Source: Chryseobacterium vrystaatense
GTDB lineage: Bacteria; Bacteroidota; Bacteroidia; Flavobacteriales; Weeksellaceae
Assembly: GCF_000737765.1 (NCBI RefSeq)
Contig: NZ_JPRI01000012.1
Location: 372,001-436,000, forward strand
Length of the DNA: 64,000 nt
Direction: 5' to 3'
In this document: positions 35,410-43,471 of the stretch, one piece after another
How positions within the stretch are numbered: position 1 is the stretch's first letter
Layout of the letters: every line of letters starts with the position of its first letter
Position numbers and translations under genes: made by a program
The notes under the pieces: model-generated
The model's input: only the letters and a program-made list of their open reading frames with translations
Told to the model about the DNA's origin: nothing
Databases searched by the model: none

Positions 35410-35565
35410 ATGAAAAATTTAAAAAAGTTGTCTAAAAAAGATCTGAAAACAATCAATGGGGGAAGTGCACCTTCGTGTGATCTTGATTATAAAGCATGCG
35501 TTACAGGAAGAGATGAACATGGAGCACCAATATGGGATTGCCTGCCTCCATCATATCCATGCTAA
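35410..35565 (+). CDS. Double-glycine leader peptide, bacteriocin-like small protein
   Basis: A 51-residue gene. The first 18 residues, MKNLKKLSKKDLKTINGG, form a basic amphipathic leader ending in Gly-Gly, the cleavage site used by peptidase-C39-containing ABC exporters. The 33-residue core starts SAPSCDLDYKACV and ends DCLPPSYPC: four cysteines, acidic and proline-rich, so two disulfides or another modification are possible. It has its own promoter and a strong terminator, so it is a deliberate transcription unit. No exporter, modification enzyme or immunity gene is adjacent. Chryseobacterium genomes carry many such leaders; whether the product is a toxin, signal or something else is unknown. 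Confidence 0.85.
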   Translation: MKNLKKLSKKDLKTINGGSAPSCDLDYKACVTGRDEHGAPIWDCLPPSYPC

Positions 35566-35577
35566 TTTCAGAATAAA

Positions 35578-35614
35578 TAAAAAGAGAGCATTTATCCAAA
35601 TGCTCTCTTTTTAT
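35578..35614. terminator. Terminator after the leader-peptide gene
   Basis: Stem AAAGAGAGCATTT / AAATGCTCTCTTT around ATCC at about 35580-35610, followed by TTATTT; it also serves the convergent doxX gene. Confidence 0.85.
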
Positions 35615-35631
35615 TTATTTTCTTGACTACT

Positions 35632-36060
35632 TTACCAGTCAGAAGCTCTTTTTCTTTTCTCTATCATATGGTCTACTGATACTTTGCCTGCACCACAAGC
35701 CATCAGCAGAAGATAGACAGACAGATAAATAAGACTCATTTCTCTTTTCTCAAAAAGATCTCCTCCGTGAACTACAAACGCGGCAATGATCATTGTAAAG
35801 ATCAGAAAGCCTAGTGAAATCCTTGTAAAAAGCCCTAATATCAGAAATATTGAACAGACAAATTCAGCAATAACAGTTAGAATCAGGGTAACTAACGGAC
35901 CTAATCCTATAAAGTCATAAAATTCAATTTTACCGCCTTCCAAAAGCATTTGCAGCTTCGGAAAACCATGAGAAAGCATAGCAAAACCTATAAACACTCT
36001 CACTACTAATAAAATAATATCTTTAGGTACTGAGCTGGAATTTGACTTGAAATAGTTCAT
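35632..36060 (-). CDS. DoxX family membrane protein
   Basis: 142 residues with four predicted helices. The DoxX pattern is clear: LVVRVFIGFAMLSHGFPKLQ at the start, LILTVIAEFVCSIFLILGLF with GLFTRI, then FTMIIAAFVVHGGDLFEKRE and the final helix LLLMACGAG. DoxX-like proteins are inner-membrane components sometimes linked to quinone or thiosulfate oxidation and to oxidative stress; the specific role is not known. Single gene, 68 nt downstream of era. Confidence 0.9.
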   Translation of the reverse strand: MNYFKSNSSSVPKDIILLVVRVFIGFAMLSHGFPKLQMLLEGGKIEFYDFIGLGPLVTLILTVIAEFVCSIFLILGLFTRISLGFLIFTMIIAAFVVHGGDLFEKREMSLIYLSVYLLLMACGAGKVSVDHMIEKRKRASDW

Positions 36061-36128
36061 TTACTAAAAATTTAAGACTAAAGGTAATAAAAATCTTTTA
36101 ATAGAACGGAATCACGAGCGTTTTTAGT

Positions 36129-37004
36129 TTATCTGTACCCGAAATTTTTCAAATCTCTGTCGTTTTTACGCCAGTCTTTTTTTACTTTCACAAATAGATT
36201 TAAATGAATTTTTTTGGAGAAGAATTTTTCCAGATCTATTCTGGCTTCTGTTCCAACTTTTTTGATTGCTTCCCCCTTATGTCCGATAATAATTCCTTTC
36301 TGGGTATCTCTTTCAACATAAATAATAGAATCAATGAAAATAATTCCTTCTTTTTCTTTAAACTGCTCAGTAACGACTTCTACAGAGTAAGGAATTTCTT
36401 TCTCATAATTTAAAAGAATTTTCTCACGGATTGCCTCATTCACGAAAAACCTTTCCGGCTTATCGGTGTATTGCTCCTTATCATAATAAGGGGGGCTCTC
36501 CGGCAATAATGATCTTAATTTCGGCAGAATGATATCGGTGTTGAAAGCATTCAAAGCAGAAATAGGAAGAATCTCAGCTTTGGGGATTCTGTTGTGCCAT
36601 TCTTCTACCAATTTTTCAAGTCCTTCCTGTGTCGTTTGGTCTACTTTATTCAGCAGAAGCAGTACTGCCACCGGAATCTTGTTCAGCTTATCAATTAAAA
36701 ATTCTGAAGGCTCAGCTTTATCAGTGACGTCTACAATGAATAAAAATACGTCGGCATCCTGTAAAGAGTCCTTTACAAAATCCATCATTCTTTCCTGAAG
36801 ACCATATTTCGCGTCTAACACTCCGGGAGTATCAGAAAATACAATCTGTAGATCTTCTTCGTTATAAATTCCAAAAATTCTGTGGCGGGTTGTCTGGGCC
36901 TTCTGCGTTACAATAGCCAGTTTCTCTCCCATTAATTGATTTAATAAGGTAGATTTTCCGGCATTAGGCTTTCCGACTATGTTTACAAATCCAGCTTTAT
37001 GCAT
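36129..37004 (-). CDS. era: GTPase Era
   Basis: Essential GTPase that binds the 3' end of 16S rRNA and checks 30S subunit assembly. At 291 residues it is standard length. G1 is GKPNAGKST, G2 is QTTRHRI, G3 is DTPGV, G4 is NKVD and G5 lies at ISALN. The C-terminal KH domain has GIIIGHKGEAIKKVGTEAR (given as GHKGEAIKKVG). Start at ATG 37004 gives MHKAGFVNIVG, the usual Era N-terminus. A perfect -7 element lies upstream. Firm call. Confidence 0.96.
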   Translation of the reverse strand: MHKAGFVNIVGKPNAGKSTLLNQLMGEKLAIVTQKAQTTRHRIFGIYNEEDLQIVFSDTPGVLDAKYGLQERMMDFVKDSLQDADVFLFIVDVTDKAEPSEFLIDKLNKIPVAVLLLLNKVDQTTQEGLEKLVEEWHNRIPKAEILPISALNAFNTDIILPKLRSLLPESPPYYDKEQYTDKPERFFVNEAIREKILLNYEKEIPYSVEVVTEQFKEKEGIIFIDSIIYVERDTQKGIIIGHKGEAIKKVGTEARIDLEKFFSKKIHLNLFVKVKKDWRKNDRDLKNFGYR

Positions 37005-37024
37005 ATAAATAATATTACGAACTG

Positions 37025-37032
37025 CAAAGTTA
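37025..37032 (-). promoter_or_regulatory. -7 element of era
   Basis: The minus strand reads TAACTTTG, a perfect TAnnTTTG match 20 nt before the era ATG. Confidence 0.4.
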
Positions 37033-37175
37033 GTAAAACAAAACTGGTCTTCACGGTTTAAGTCTACTTTTAAAAATAAAAAAGCTTAATCCGTCTAAAA
37101 AACTACTGTTGTTATTTTTTTAAATGATTCATCACTATATTTATCTGATTAATTTGGAAATTGAAAGAAAAACAA

Positions 37176-37207
37176 TTGTATTGTATTTCTTAAAACGAAT
37201 ACTTTTG
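37176..37207 (+). promoter_or_regulatory. Promoter of the Crp/Fnr regulator
   Basis: TACTTTTG at 37200-37207 (perfect), with TTG at 37176-37178 (21 nt spacer) or 37181-37183 (16 nt), 17 nt before the ATG at 37225. Confidence 0.55.
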
Positions 37208-37224
37208 ACATTATAATTCACTTT

Positions 37225-37788
37225 ATGGATATAGACCAGATCCTCGACCGTATTTATGTACTTCCGGAAACCTCAAAAAATTCTTTGAAAAGGCATATTA
37301 CGGAAATATCACATCCCAAATATTTCTGCCTTATGGAAGCAGGTAAGATCGTTCCTCATATTTATTTTATCAGGAAAGGCATTGTGCGTGCTTACGCTTC
37401 TACTGCAGACAACGATATCACATTCTGGTTCGGGAGTGAAGGTGAAACTGCGCTTTCCATGAAAAGTTATGTAGAGGATAAGCCGGGTTATGAGAGCATC
37501 GAACTTCTGGAAGACTGTGATCTGTATGTTCTGGAAACTGAAAGTCTGAAAAAACTTTTCAACGAAGACATCCATATTGCCAACTGGGGAAGAAAATTTG
37601 CAGAAAGGGAACTTGTAAAAACAGAAGAACTGATCATTTCAAGACAGTTTAAAACATCACTGGAACGTTATAAAGACCTTATTACCAACAAATCTGACCT
37701 CCTGAAAAGAGTTCAACTGGGCCATATTGCCTCTTATCTTGGAATCACACAGGTAAGCCTGAGCAGGATACGTGCTGAAATAAAATAA
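37225..37788 (+). CDS. Crp/Fnr-family transcriptional regulator
   Basis: 187 residues. The cyclic-nucleotide-binding-like barrel is recognisable (FCLMEAGKIVPHIYFIRKGI, then WFGSEGETALSMKSY), with a long helix and a C-terminal winged helix ending GHIASYLGITQVSLSRIRAE. It resembles the small Bacteroidota Crp group that sits beside transporter genes. Here the SMR exporter gene starts 74 nt downstream in the same direction, so it may control or be co-transcribed with it. Ligand unknown. Confidence 0.9.
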   Translation: MDIDQILDRIYVLPETSKNSLKRHITEISHPKYFCLMEAGKIVPHIYFIRKGIVRAYASTADNDITFWFGSEGETALSMKSYVEDKPGYESIELLEDCDLYVLETESLKKLFNEDIHIANWGRKFAERELVKTEELIISRQFKTSLERYKDLITNKSDLLKRVQLGHIASYLGITQVSLSRIRAEIK

Positions 37789-37862
37789 ATTTATTTTTTA
37801 ACAATTGTAAAGTTTTTTCTCCCGTCAAATCCTGAAATTTGCAGTAGAGAAAATCAAAAAAA

Positions 37863-38189
37863 ATGAATTGGATTATTTTAATCATCGCAGGAATATTTGA
37901 GGTAGCCTTTGCATCCTGTTTAGGAAAGGCCAAAGAAACATCCGGATCTGAGATGTATTACTGGTATACCGGCTTTCTGGTAACTATGACGATCAGCATG
38001 CTGCTTCTTATTAAAGCAACGCAAACGCTCCCGATAGGAACGGCCTATGCGGTATGGACAGGAATAGGAGCAGTAGGAACAGCTCTGATGGGAATTTTCT
38101 TTTTTAAGGATCCTGTAAGCTTTTGGAGAGTATTTTTCATCATAACCTTAATTGGTTCTGTAATAGGATTAAAATCTGCTTCTCACTAA
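37863..38189 (+). CDS. SMR-family exporter, Gdx (guanidinium)-like
   Basis: 108 residues, four helices. The essential Glu of the family lies in IIAGIFEVAFASC near residue 11-13. The later block TLPIGTAYAVWTGIGAVGTA is the hallmark of the Gdx/SugE branch (EmrE-type drug pumps have a different sequence here). Gdx proteins exchange guanidinium for protons as antiparallel homodimers; only one gene is present, consistent with a homodimer. No guanidine riboswitch could be recognised in the 74 nt upstream. The preceding Crp/Fnr gene may regulate it. Confidence 0.9.
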   Translation: MNWIILIIAGIFEVAFASCLGKAKETSGSEMYYWYTGFLVTMTISMLLLIKATQTLPIGTAYAVWTGIGAVGTALMGIFFFKDPVSFWRVFFIITLIGSVIGLKSASH

Positions 38190-38216
38190 GATCAATAAAC
38201 GACTTCTATCTATATT

Positions 38217-38252
38217 AAATAAACCCGCCTTCAGATTTGAAGACGGGTTTAT
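38217..38252. terminator. Bidirectional terminator between SMR and methyltransferase genes
   Basis: Stem AAACCCGCCTTCA / TGAAGACGGGTTT (one G-T type mismatch) around GATT at 38221-38250, followed by T-rich sequence. Confidence 0.75.
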
Positions 38253-38260
38253 TGTTGTTT

Positions 38261-39028
38261 TTATTTTTTGAAAACTACAGGTAAGATTTCGTTTTGTCTT
38301 AACCCGTATTTTCTGATTTCTTCTTCTGAAAAATTCTGAGAATAGAAGTTCGGTTCTGTTTCAAATCCTGCTTTTCTCAGACGGTCAAAATAGTCCATTC
38401 CGTACCAGCGAACGTGGTCATACTGTCCGAAGTGTTTTTGCCTTTCTTTTGGATCTTTGATCGAAAAATCTTCGTAGGTTTTCTCCAGAGAGTTTCTCAT
38501 TGGAACCTGGAAAATCCCCCACCCTCCGGGCCTCATCACTCTGTAGAGTTCACTTATCGCTTTTGCATCATCTTCTATGTGTTCCAGAACATGGTTACAA
38601 AAGACAATATCAAAGCTTTCGTCAGCAAAGGGCAAATCCAGAATATCTGCTTTCACATCTACAATGGGCGAAAAAAGATCTGCAGAAATATAATCCAGAT
38701 TTTTCATCAACTTAAACTTCCTCAGAAATTCCTGTTCGGGAGCAATATGCAGAACCTTGGCATTTTTAATAAAAAAATCGGTTTCGTTTTGAAGATAAAG
38801 CCACATCTGACGGTGTCTCTCCAAGCTTAATGTTCCCGGAGAAAGCGCATTTTCACGCTGTTTACCATATCCATAAGGAAGGAATTTCCTGTAGGATTTT
38901 CCATCTATAGGATCGTAAAACTCGTCTCCCTTGAAAAACTGATATATAAGCGGCCTCGCCCAGATACTCATTGTAATAAGCATCGGACGTGGTATTGTAT
39001 TAAGTAAAAGTTTGGCTACTTTTTTCAT
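38261..39028 (-). CDS. Class I SAM-dependent methyltransferase
   Basis: 255 residues. The Methyltransf_11-type core can be followed: VLHIAPEQEFLRKF (motif I, with HIAPE instead of the common glycine-rich loop), ISADLFSPIVDVKADILDLP, then FDIVFCNHVLEHIEDD (motif II) and VMRPGGWGIFQVPM (motif III). The N-terminus is a hydrophobic, basic stretch (LLLNTIPRPMLITMSIWARP) that could bind membrane. The ATG overlaps the map stop by 1 nt, so it is likely translated with map. Substrate unknown. Confidence 0.88.
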   Translation of the reverse strand: MKKVAKLLLNTIPRPMLITMSIWARPLIYQFFKGDEFYDPIDGKSYRKFLPYGYGKQRENALSPGTLSLERHRQMWLYLQNETDFFIKNAKVLHIAPEQEFLRKFKLMKNLDYISADLFSPIVDVKADILDLPFADESFDIVFCNHVLEHIEDDAKAISELYRVMRPGGWGIFQVPMRNSLEKTYEDFSIKDPKERQKHFGQYDHVRWYGMDYFDRLRKAGFETEPNFYSQNFSEEEIRKYGLRQNEILPVVFKK

Positions 39029-39837
39029 TAAAAATCCAATTGGAATGGCTTTTCTTCATCGCTTACAATGCCTAATGCCTCGTAAACATATTTGAATGTG
39101 GAAAGCAATACCGGTTTACCGTTGATCACAGCTACATCATGCTCAAAATGTGCAGAAGGCAGATTATCCAAAGTAGTTACGGTCCATCCGTCATTATGGA
39201 ATTTTACTTTTTCTGTACCAAGGTTTACCATGGGTTCAATAGCAATAGCAAGACCGTCCTTAATTACTTTTCCGCTTCCCTGTTTTCCGTAATTAGGAAC
39301 CTGCGGATCTTCATGCATTTTTCTTCCAAGACCATGTCCTACAAGTTCTTTTACTACACCATACCCTTCTTTTTCACAGTGAGTCTGAATTGCATGAGAA
39401 ATATCTCCAATTCTTTTTCCTCTTACACACTGTGCAATTCCTTTATAAAGAGACTCTTTAGTTACCTGTAAAAGTTTTTTAACCTCAGGCTTTACTTCTC
39501 CTATCTCAAATGTATAGGCATGATCTCCTACAAAACCATTAAGAATAACACCACAGTCTACAGAAAGAACATCTCCTTCCTGTATAATATCATTATTGGG
39601 AAAACCGTGAACAACCTGATCGTTTGGAGAAATACATAAAGAATTAGGGAAACCGCCATATCCTAAGAAAGCAGGTTCAGCCCCGTGATCTTTGATGAAA
39701 TCATGAGCCAGTTTATCAAGATATAAAGTATTGATTCCCGGCTTTATTTCCTTGGCAAGCATTCCAAGTGTTTTGGACACCAAATGTGCACTCTCCTTCA
39801 TGAGGCGTAATTCCTCTATTGTTTTTAATTGAATCAT
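39028..39837 (-). CDS. map: Methionine aminopeptidase, type I
   Basis: Removes the initiator Met from new proteins. 269 residues. The five metal ligands are visible in order: Asp in VDCGVILNGF and Asp in FVGDHAYTF, His in GHGLGRKMHEDP, Glu in IAIEPMV and Glu in AHFEHDVAV. Start at ATG 39837. The methyltransferase gene overlaps its stop by one base. No N-terminal zinc-finger or SH3 extension, so type Ia. Firm call. Confidence 0.96.
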   Translation of the reverse strand: MIQLKTIEELRLMKESAHLVSKTLGMLAKEIKPGINTLYLDKLAHDFIKDHGAEPAFLGYGGFPNSLCISPNDQVVHGFPNNDIIQEGDVLSVDCGVILNGFVGDHAYTFEIGEVKPEVKKLLQVTKESLYKGIAQCVRGKRIGDISHAIQTHCEKEGYGVVKELVGHGLGRKMHEDPQVPNYGKQGSGKVIKDGLAIAIEPMVNLGTEKVKFHNDGWTVTTLDNLPSAHFEHDVAVINGKPVLLSTFKYVYEALGIVSDEEKPFQLDF

Positions 39838-39841
39838 TTTT

Positions 39842-39875
39842 TTAGATGTTAGATATTAGATGTCAGATATTAGAC
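39842..39875. repeat. Short tandem repeat upstream of map
   Basis: Two overlapping 16-mers, GATGTTAGATATTAGA (39845-39860) and GATGTCAGATATTAGA (39859-39874), with a 14 nt period. A related pattern of TCTAACTTCT / TCTGACTTCT lies at 39971-40000. No coding or hairpin role seen. Confidence 0.55.
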
Positions 39876-40009
39876 TACAGCTCAATGTATATTTTTAACG
39901 ATAATAATAGAATAGTCTTCTGGACATCTACGGTTTCCTGATAAATTTAAAAAAGAAGCAGCATTAAAAACTAACTTCTAAGCTCTGACTTCTAACTTCT
40001 TTTAAATTT

Positions 40010-40441
40010 TTACCAGAAAAGTCCTTTTTTCTTTTCTTTTTTAAGTTTTGAATAAGCCAGCACTTCTTTTCCTTCTACACGGAATTCTATTCTTTCCTGG
40101 ATAATATTGTAAATCTCTCCCCATCCCGGAAATCCGCCTAAGTTCCTGTCATCAATGAACCAGTCTGCATCCAGTTTTCTGGATTGATTTTCAGAATCGA
40201 AAACTTCTCCTTCAAAACTTGAATTAACTGCATAGAATTCAATTCCGTTATTTTTGCAGAATTCTACAGCTTCGTCTAAAGTCTTTCCATGTCTGTATGT
40301 CCAGAGGATTAACCTGTACCCTTCTGCCTGAAGTCTTTTTAATGTTTCGAAAGCAAAAATTTTCGCTTTTCCAATTGCCGGATATGCATCATCAACGATA
40401 GTCCCGTCAAAATCCACTGCAATTTTTTTATTATTTAACAT
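40010..40441 (-). CDS. BT0820-type HAD phosphatase-like protein
   Basis: 143 residues. Motif I is IAVDFDGTIVDDAYP with the nucleophile Asp near residue 9; motif II is LILWTYR (Thr), and DADWFIDDRNLGG supplies the late acidic motif. It matches small BT0820-like HAD proteins of Bacteroidota, thought to be phosphatases for small metabolites. The C-terminus is a Lys-rich tail. Single gene; a perfect -7 element precedes it. Confidence 0.87.
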   Translation of the reverse strand: MLNNKKIAVDFDGTIVDDAYPAIGKAKIFAFETLKRLQAEGYRLILWTYRHGKTLDEAVEFCKNNGIEFYAVNSSFEGEVFDSENQSRKLDADWFIDDRNLGGFPGWGEIYNIIQERIEFRVEGKEVLAYSKLKKEKKKGLFW

Positions 40442-40462
40442 TTTGTACCTTTTTTAGCTTTG

Positions 40463-40470
40463 CAAAGATA
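40463..40470 (-). promoter_or_regulatory. -7 element of the BT0820-type gene
   Basis: The minus strand reads TATCTTTG, a perfect TAnnTTTG match 21 nt before the ATG at 40441. Confidence 0.4.
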
Positions 40471-40476
40471 AGAAAT

Positions 40477-40507
40477 AAAAAGAGTGCCGAAAACGATGGC
40501 ACTCTTA
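40477..40507 (-). terminator. Terminator of the acyl-ACP desaturase gene
   Basis: Stem AAGAGTGCC / GGCACTCTT around GAAAACGAT at 40480-40506, with a T-rich minus-strand tail. Confidence 0.75.
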
Positions 40508-40536
40508 AGTTTTTATAATTTAATGATAAACTGAAA

Positions 40537-41517
40537 TTAGCTTTTCACCCATTTAAACTCGAACTGAAGGTCCGGAGTAGAAATTCTGTCTGTGATTTTC
40601 TGTAATCTTCCCGGAAGTTTCATTAAATATTCCTGAGCTTTTTCCGCTTTTTCAGTAAGTCCCTTTACATGTTCAATCTTCCATTCATCCAACAGGTCAG
40701 ATAAAATATTGATATAATCATTCCCTGTATAGACCATACATCTTTGTGCTGCATCTGAGAAATGTCCCCAAAGTTCACCAGCTTTTTGACCAGACTGTCT
40801 CATCATGTGAGCCGGCATTACGATCTTCTTACGCATCATATCTTCAAATGCAAGAATCATTTCTGAAGGATCTATTTCTAAAATTTTAGCAACGAAATGT
40901 TTGTAAGCTTTTGCGTGTCTTGCTTCGTCAGCAGCGATCACTCCACACATTTTCGCCAGTTTCCCGTTTCCGGACTGTTTAGCTAATGTACCAACTCTTC
41001 TGTGAGAAATATTAGTTGCTGTTTCCTGAAAACTTGTATAAACGAAGTTTCTGTAAGGATCCATGCTAGTGCCCAAATCGAAACCATCATTAATTAAATA
41101 TTGAGTGGTAACTTCCAGTTCTCTCATGTTTACTCTTCCACACAAATAAAGATATTTGCTCAAAAGATCTCCATGTCTGTTTTCTTCACCAGTCCATGCT
41201 CTTATCCAGTTGGCCCAGCCGACTTCGTTTTTCTCCTGATCAATTCCGTCTACTCCCATCAACCATGATTCATAAGAAGGCAATGCTTCTTCTGTAATAC
41301 AGTCTCCGATCAGCGTTACAAAAAGATCGTAAGGCATTTCACGTGCATAGGTCTGAATTTCTTCAAGATCATATTTGAAATCAGAGCTTGATGGATCTGG
41401 AAGATAATCGGAAGGCTGCCAGATCTTTTCAATTGGCGTTAAAAATTTATCCAGAAAAGAACCTACCTCCTTTTCCAATATTCCCATTACTTCTTTTCTG
41501 ACAAGCTTTTGATACAT
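40537..41517 (-). CDS. Acyl-ACP desaturase (di-iron, soluble)
   Basis: 326 residues. A ferritin-like di-iron enzyme that introduces a double bond into an acyl chain bound to acyl carrier protein. The two characteristic ligand motifs are EENRHGD (near residue 118) and DEARHAK (near residue 204), and SFQETATNISHRRVGTL resembles the helix between them. Soluble, no membrane segments. These plant-type desaturases occur in several flavobacteria and may help adjust membrane fluidity. Single gene with its own promoter element and terminator. Desaturation position is unknown. Confidence 0.92.
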   Translation of the reverse strand: MYQKLVRKEVMGILEKEVGSFLDKFLTPIEKIWQPSDYLPDPSSSDFKYDLEEIQTYAREMPYDLFVTLIGDCITEEALPSYESWLMGVDGIDQEKNEVGWANWIRAWTGEENRHGDLLSKYLYLCGRVNMRELEVTTQYLINDGFDLGTSMDPYRNFVYTSFQETATNISHRRVGTLAKQSGNGKLAKMCGVIAADEARHAKAYKHFVAKILEIDPSEMILAFEDMMRKKIVMPAHMMRQSGQKAGELWGHFSDAAQRCMVYTGNDYINILSDLLDEWKIEHVKGLTEKAEKAQEYLMKLPGRLQKITDRISTPDLQFEFKWVKS

Positions 41518-41540
41518 TTTACTATATGGATTTTAATTTA

Positions 41541-41548
41541 CAAAGATA
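41541..41548 (-). promoter_or_regulatory. -7 element of the desaturase gene
   Basis: The minus strand reads TATCTTTG, a perfect TAnnTTTG match 23 nt before the ATG at 41517. Confidence 0.4.
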
Positions 41549-41615
41549 TGATTTATTTATTATTTGTCGCATAATAACATATGCAACCCATACCATGACT
41601 GACATAAATCATACA

Positions 41616-41648
41616 AAAATGCCGCCATCTATATTATAACGGCATTTT
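41616..41648 (-). terminator. Terminator of gpmI
   Basis: Stem AAAATGCCG / CGGCATTTT with a 15 nt loop at 41617-41648, just after the gpmI stop on the minus strand. Confidence 0.55.
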
Positions 41649-41668
41649 CCGGACATTATTATTGAATT

Positions 41669-43210
41669 TTAACTAACTAAAATATCTCCTGTCATTATTT
41701 CCGGAATTTCCACTCCCATTACCTTTAGGATCGTTGGAGCTACATCACCAAGTTTCCCCGGTTTTAGATTCCATGTATGATCTTTATCCATTACGATGAA
41801 TGGAACAAGATTCGTGGAATGCTGTGTATTTGGAGTACCATCGGGATTGATCATCACATCTGAATTTCCATGGTCTGCCAAAATAAATACAGCATACCCA
41901 TGTTCGTAAGCAGTCGTTGCTACTTTCTGAATACATTGATCAACTGTTTCGGCAGCTTTTACAGCAGCTTCAAAAACTCCTGTATGTCCTACCATATCGG
42001 TATTGGCAAAATTAAGACAGACAAAATCAGCTGTTCCGTTTTCCAGCTCCGGGATGATGACGTTCGTGATATCATACGCTGACATTTCAGGTTTAAGGTC
42101 GTAAGTCGGAACATCTTTCGGACTTGGGCAAAGAAGCCTTCTTTCACCATTGAATTCTTCTTCTCTACCTCCAGAAAAGAAGAACGTTACGTGAGGATAT
42201 TTTTCTGTTTCAGCAATTCTTATCTGCGTTTTGCCGTTTCTTTCAAGAATCTCCCCCATGGTCTCCTTCAGTACTTCTTCATCAAATACTACCTGTACAT
42301 TCTGATAGGTTTTGTCATAGTTTGTTAATGTGATATAATGAAGATTCAGTTTACGCATAAAGAAATCAGGGAAATCTTTCTGGGTAAGAACTTCTGTGAT
42401 CTCACGTCCTCTGTCTGTACGGAAATTGAAACAGATCACCACATCTCCATCAATAATTTTAGCCACGGGAACTACATTTCCTGTTTCTGTTGTTTTAACA
42501 AGAATAACAGGCTTCAGGAACTCATCAGTTACATTATTGTCGTAAGAAGATTTGATGGCAGCCAAAGCATCTGTTGTCTGCACTCCTACACCTTCTACCA
42601 TAGCATCATAAGCCAGTTTTACACGTTCCCATCTTTTATCACGGTCCATCGCATAATACCTTCCGATCACTGTAGCCAACTGACCTACCGTAGTTGCCAT
42701 ATGATCCTGAAGTTCTTCAATAAATCCAAGCCCTGAATGTGGATCACAGTCTCTTCCGTCGGTAAAAGCATGAACAAAAACATTTTCGTGAAGTCCGAAC
42801 TCCTGAGCAGCAGTCAGTAGCCCTTTTAAGTGATTGATATGTGAATGTACTCCTCCATTGGAAACTAATCCGATAAAGTGCAGTTTTTTATTTTCTCTTT
42901 TAGCATATTCAAAGGCATCCTGAATGATTTGCTGTTGTCCCAATGTTCCGTTTTCAACGGCCATATTCAACTTTACAAGATTCTGATATACCACTCTTCC
43001 TGCACCCAAATTCATATGACCTACTTCAGAATTCCCCATCTGTCCCAGAGGAAGTCCTACAGCCAGACCACTTGCTTCAAGTGTTGTATGTGGAAATTTT
43101 TGATAACAGCTGTCTATAAATGGAGTGTTTGCTTTATCTAAGGCTGAAACCTCAGGATTCATTCCCAGTCCCCATCCGTCAAGGATTGCTAATATTGCTT
43201 TTTTTGACAT
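41669..43210 (-). CDS. gpmI: 2,3-bisphosphoglycerate-independent phosphoglycerate mutase
   Basis: Glycolytic and gluconeogenic enzyme interconverting 3- and 2-phosphoglycerate with two Mn2+ ions. 513 residues, full length. LAILDGWGLG holds the first metal Asp; the phosphorylated Ser is in MGNSEVGHMNLGAGR; the phosphate-transfer domain shows HAFTDGRDCDPHSG and GRYYAMDRDKRWERV. Later metal ligands lie in NFANTDMVGHTG and LADHGNSD and in NTQHSTNLVPF. ATG at 43210. A perfect -7 element precedes it. Confidence 0.96.
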   Translation of the reverse strand: MSKKAILAILDGWGLGMNPEVSALDKANTPFIDSCYQKFPHTTLEASGLAVGLPLGQMGNSEVGHMNLGAGRVVYQNLVKLNMAVENGTLGQQQIIQDAFEYAKRENKKLHFIGLVSNGGVHSHINHLKGLLTAAQEFGLHENVFVHAFTDGRDCDPHSGLGFIEELQDHMATTVGQLATVIGRYYAMDRDKRWERVKLAYDAMVEGVGVQTTDALAAIKSSYDNNVTDEFLKPVILVKTTETGNVVPVAKIIDGDVVICFNFRTDRGREITEVLTQKDFPDFFMRKLNLHYITLTNYDKTYQNVQVVFDEEVLKETMGEILERNGKTQIRIAETEKYPHVTFFFSGGREEEFNGERRLLCPSPKDVPTYDLKPEMSAYDITNVIIPELENGTADFVCLNFANTDMVGHTGVFEAAVKAAETVDQCIQKVATTAYEHGYAVFILADHGNSDVMINPDGTPNTQHSTNLVPFIVMDKDHTWNLKPGKLGDVAPTILKVMGVEIPEIMTGDILVS

Positions 43211-43231
43211 TTCTTATAACTTTTTGTTACA

Positions 43232-43239
43232 CAAATTTA
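43232..43239 (-). promoter_or_regulatory. -7 element of gpmI
   Basis: The minus strand reads TAAATTTG, a perfect TAnnTTTG match 21 nt before the gpmI ATG. Confidence 0.45.
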
Positions 43240-43471
43240 CCTAATTTCCCATGAATGAAAGAATTTGAAAGGTTTATTTTAAAAACATTCAGGTAAAAAC
43301 GGGAAGTGTTTCCATACAGGGTATATTACTGTATTATCATTTTTTGATCTCTCACAGATTTATCGGATCACCTGCCTGGGTATTTTTTTGTTATTACGGG
43401 AACCATTAATTCATGCACTAAATTTCAGACCGGTTGGTGTACTTTTATAAATTATTATTTAATTTTGCTTT

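Noticed and set aside
37789..37862. Guanidine riboswitch upstream of the Gdx-type gene
   Set aside because: No conserved ACGR or GGGC-type elements or paired stems could be seen in the 74 nt leader.
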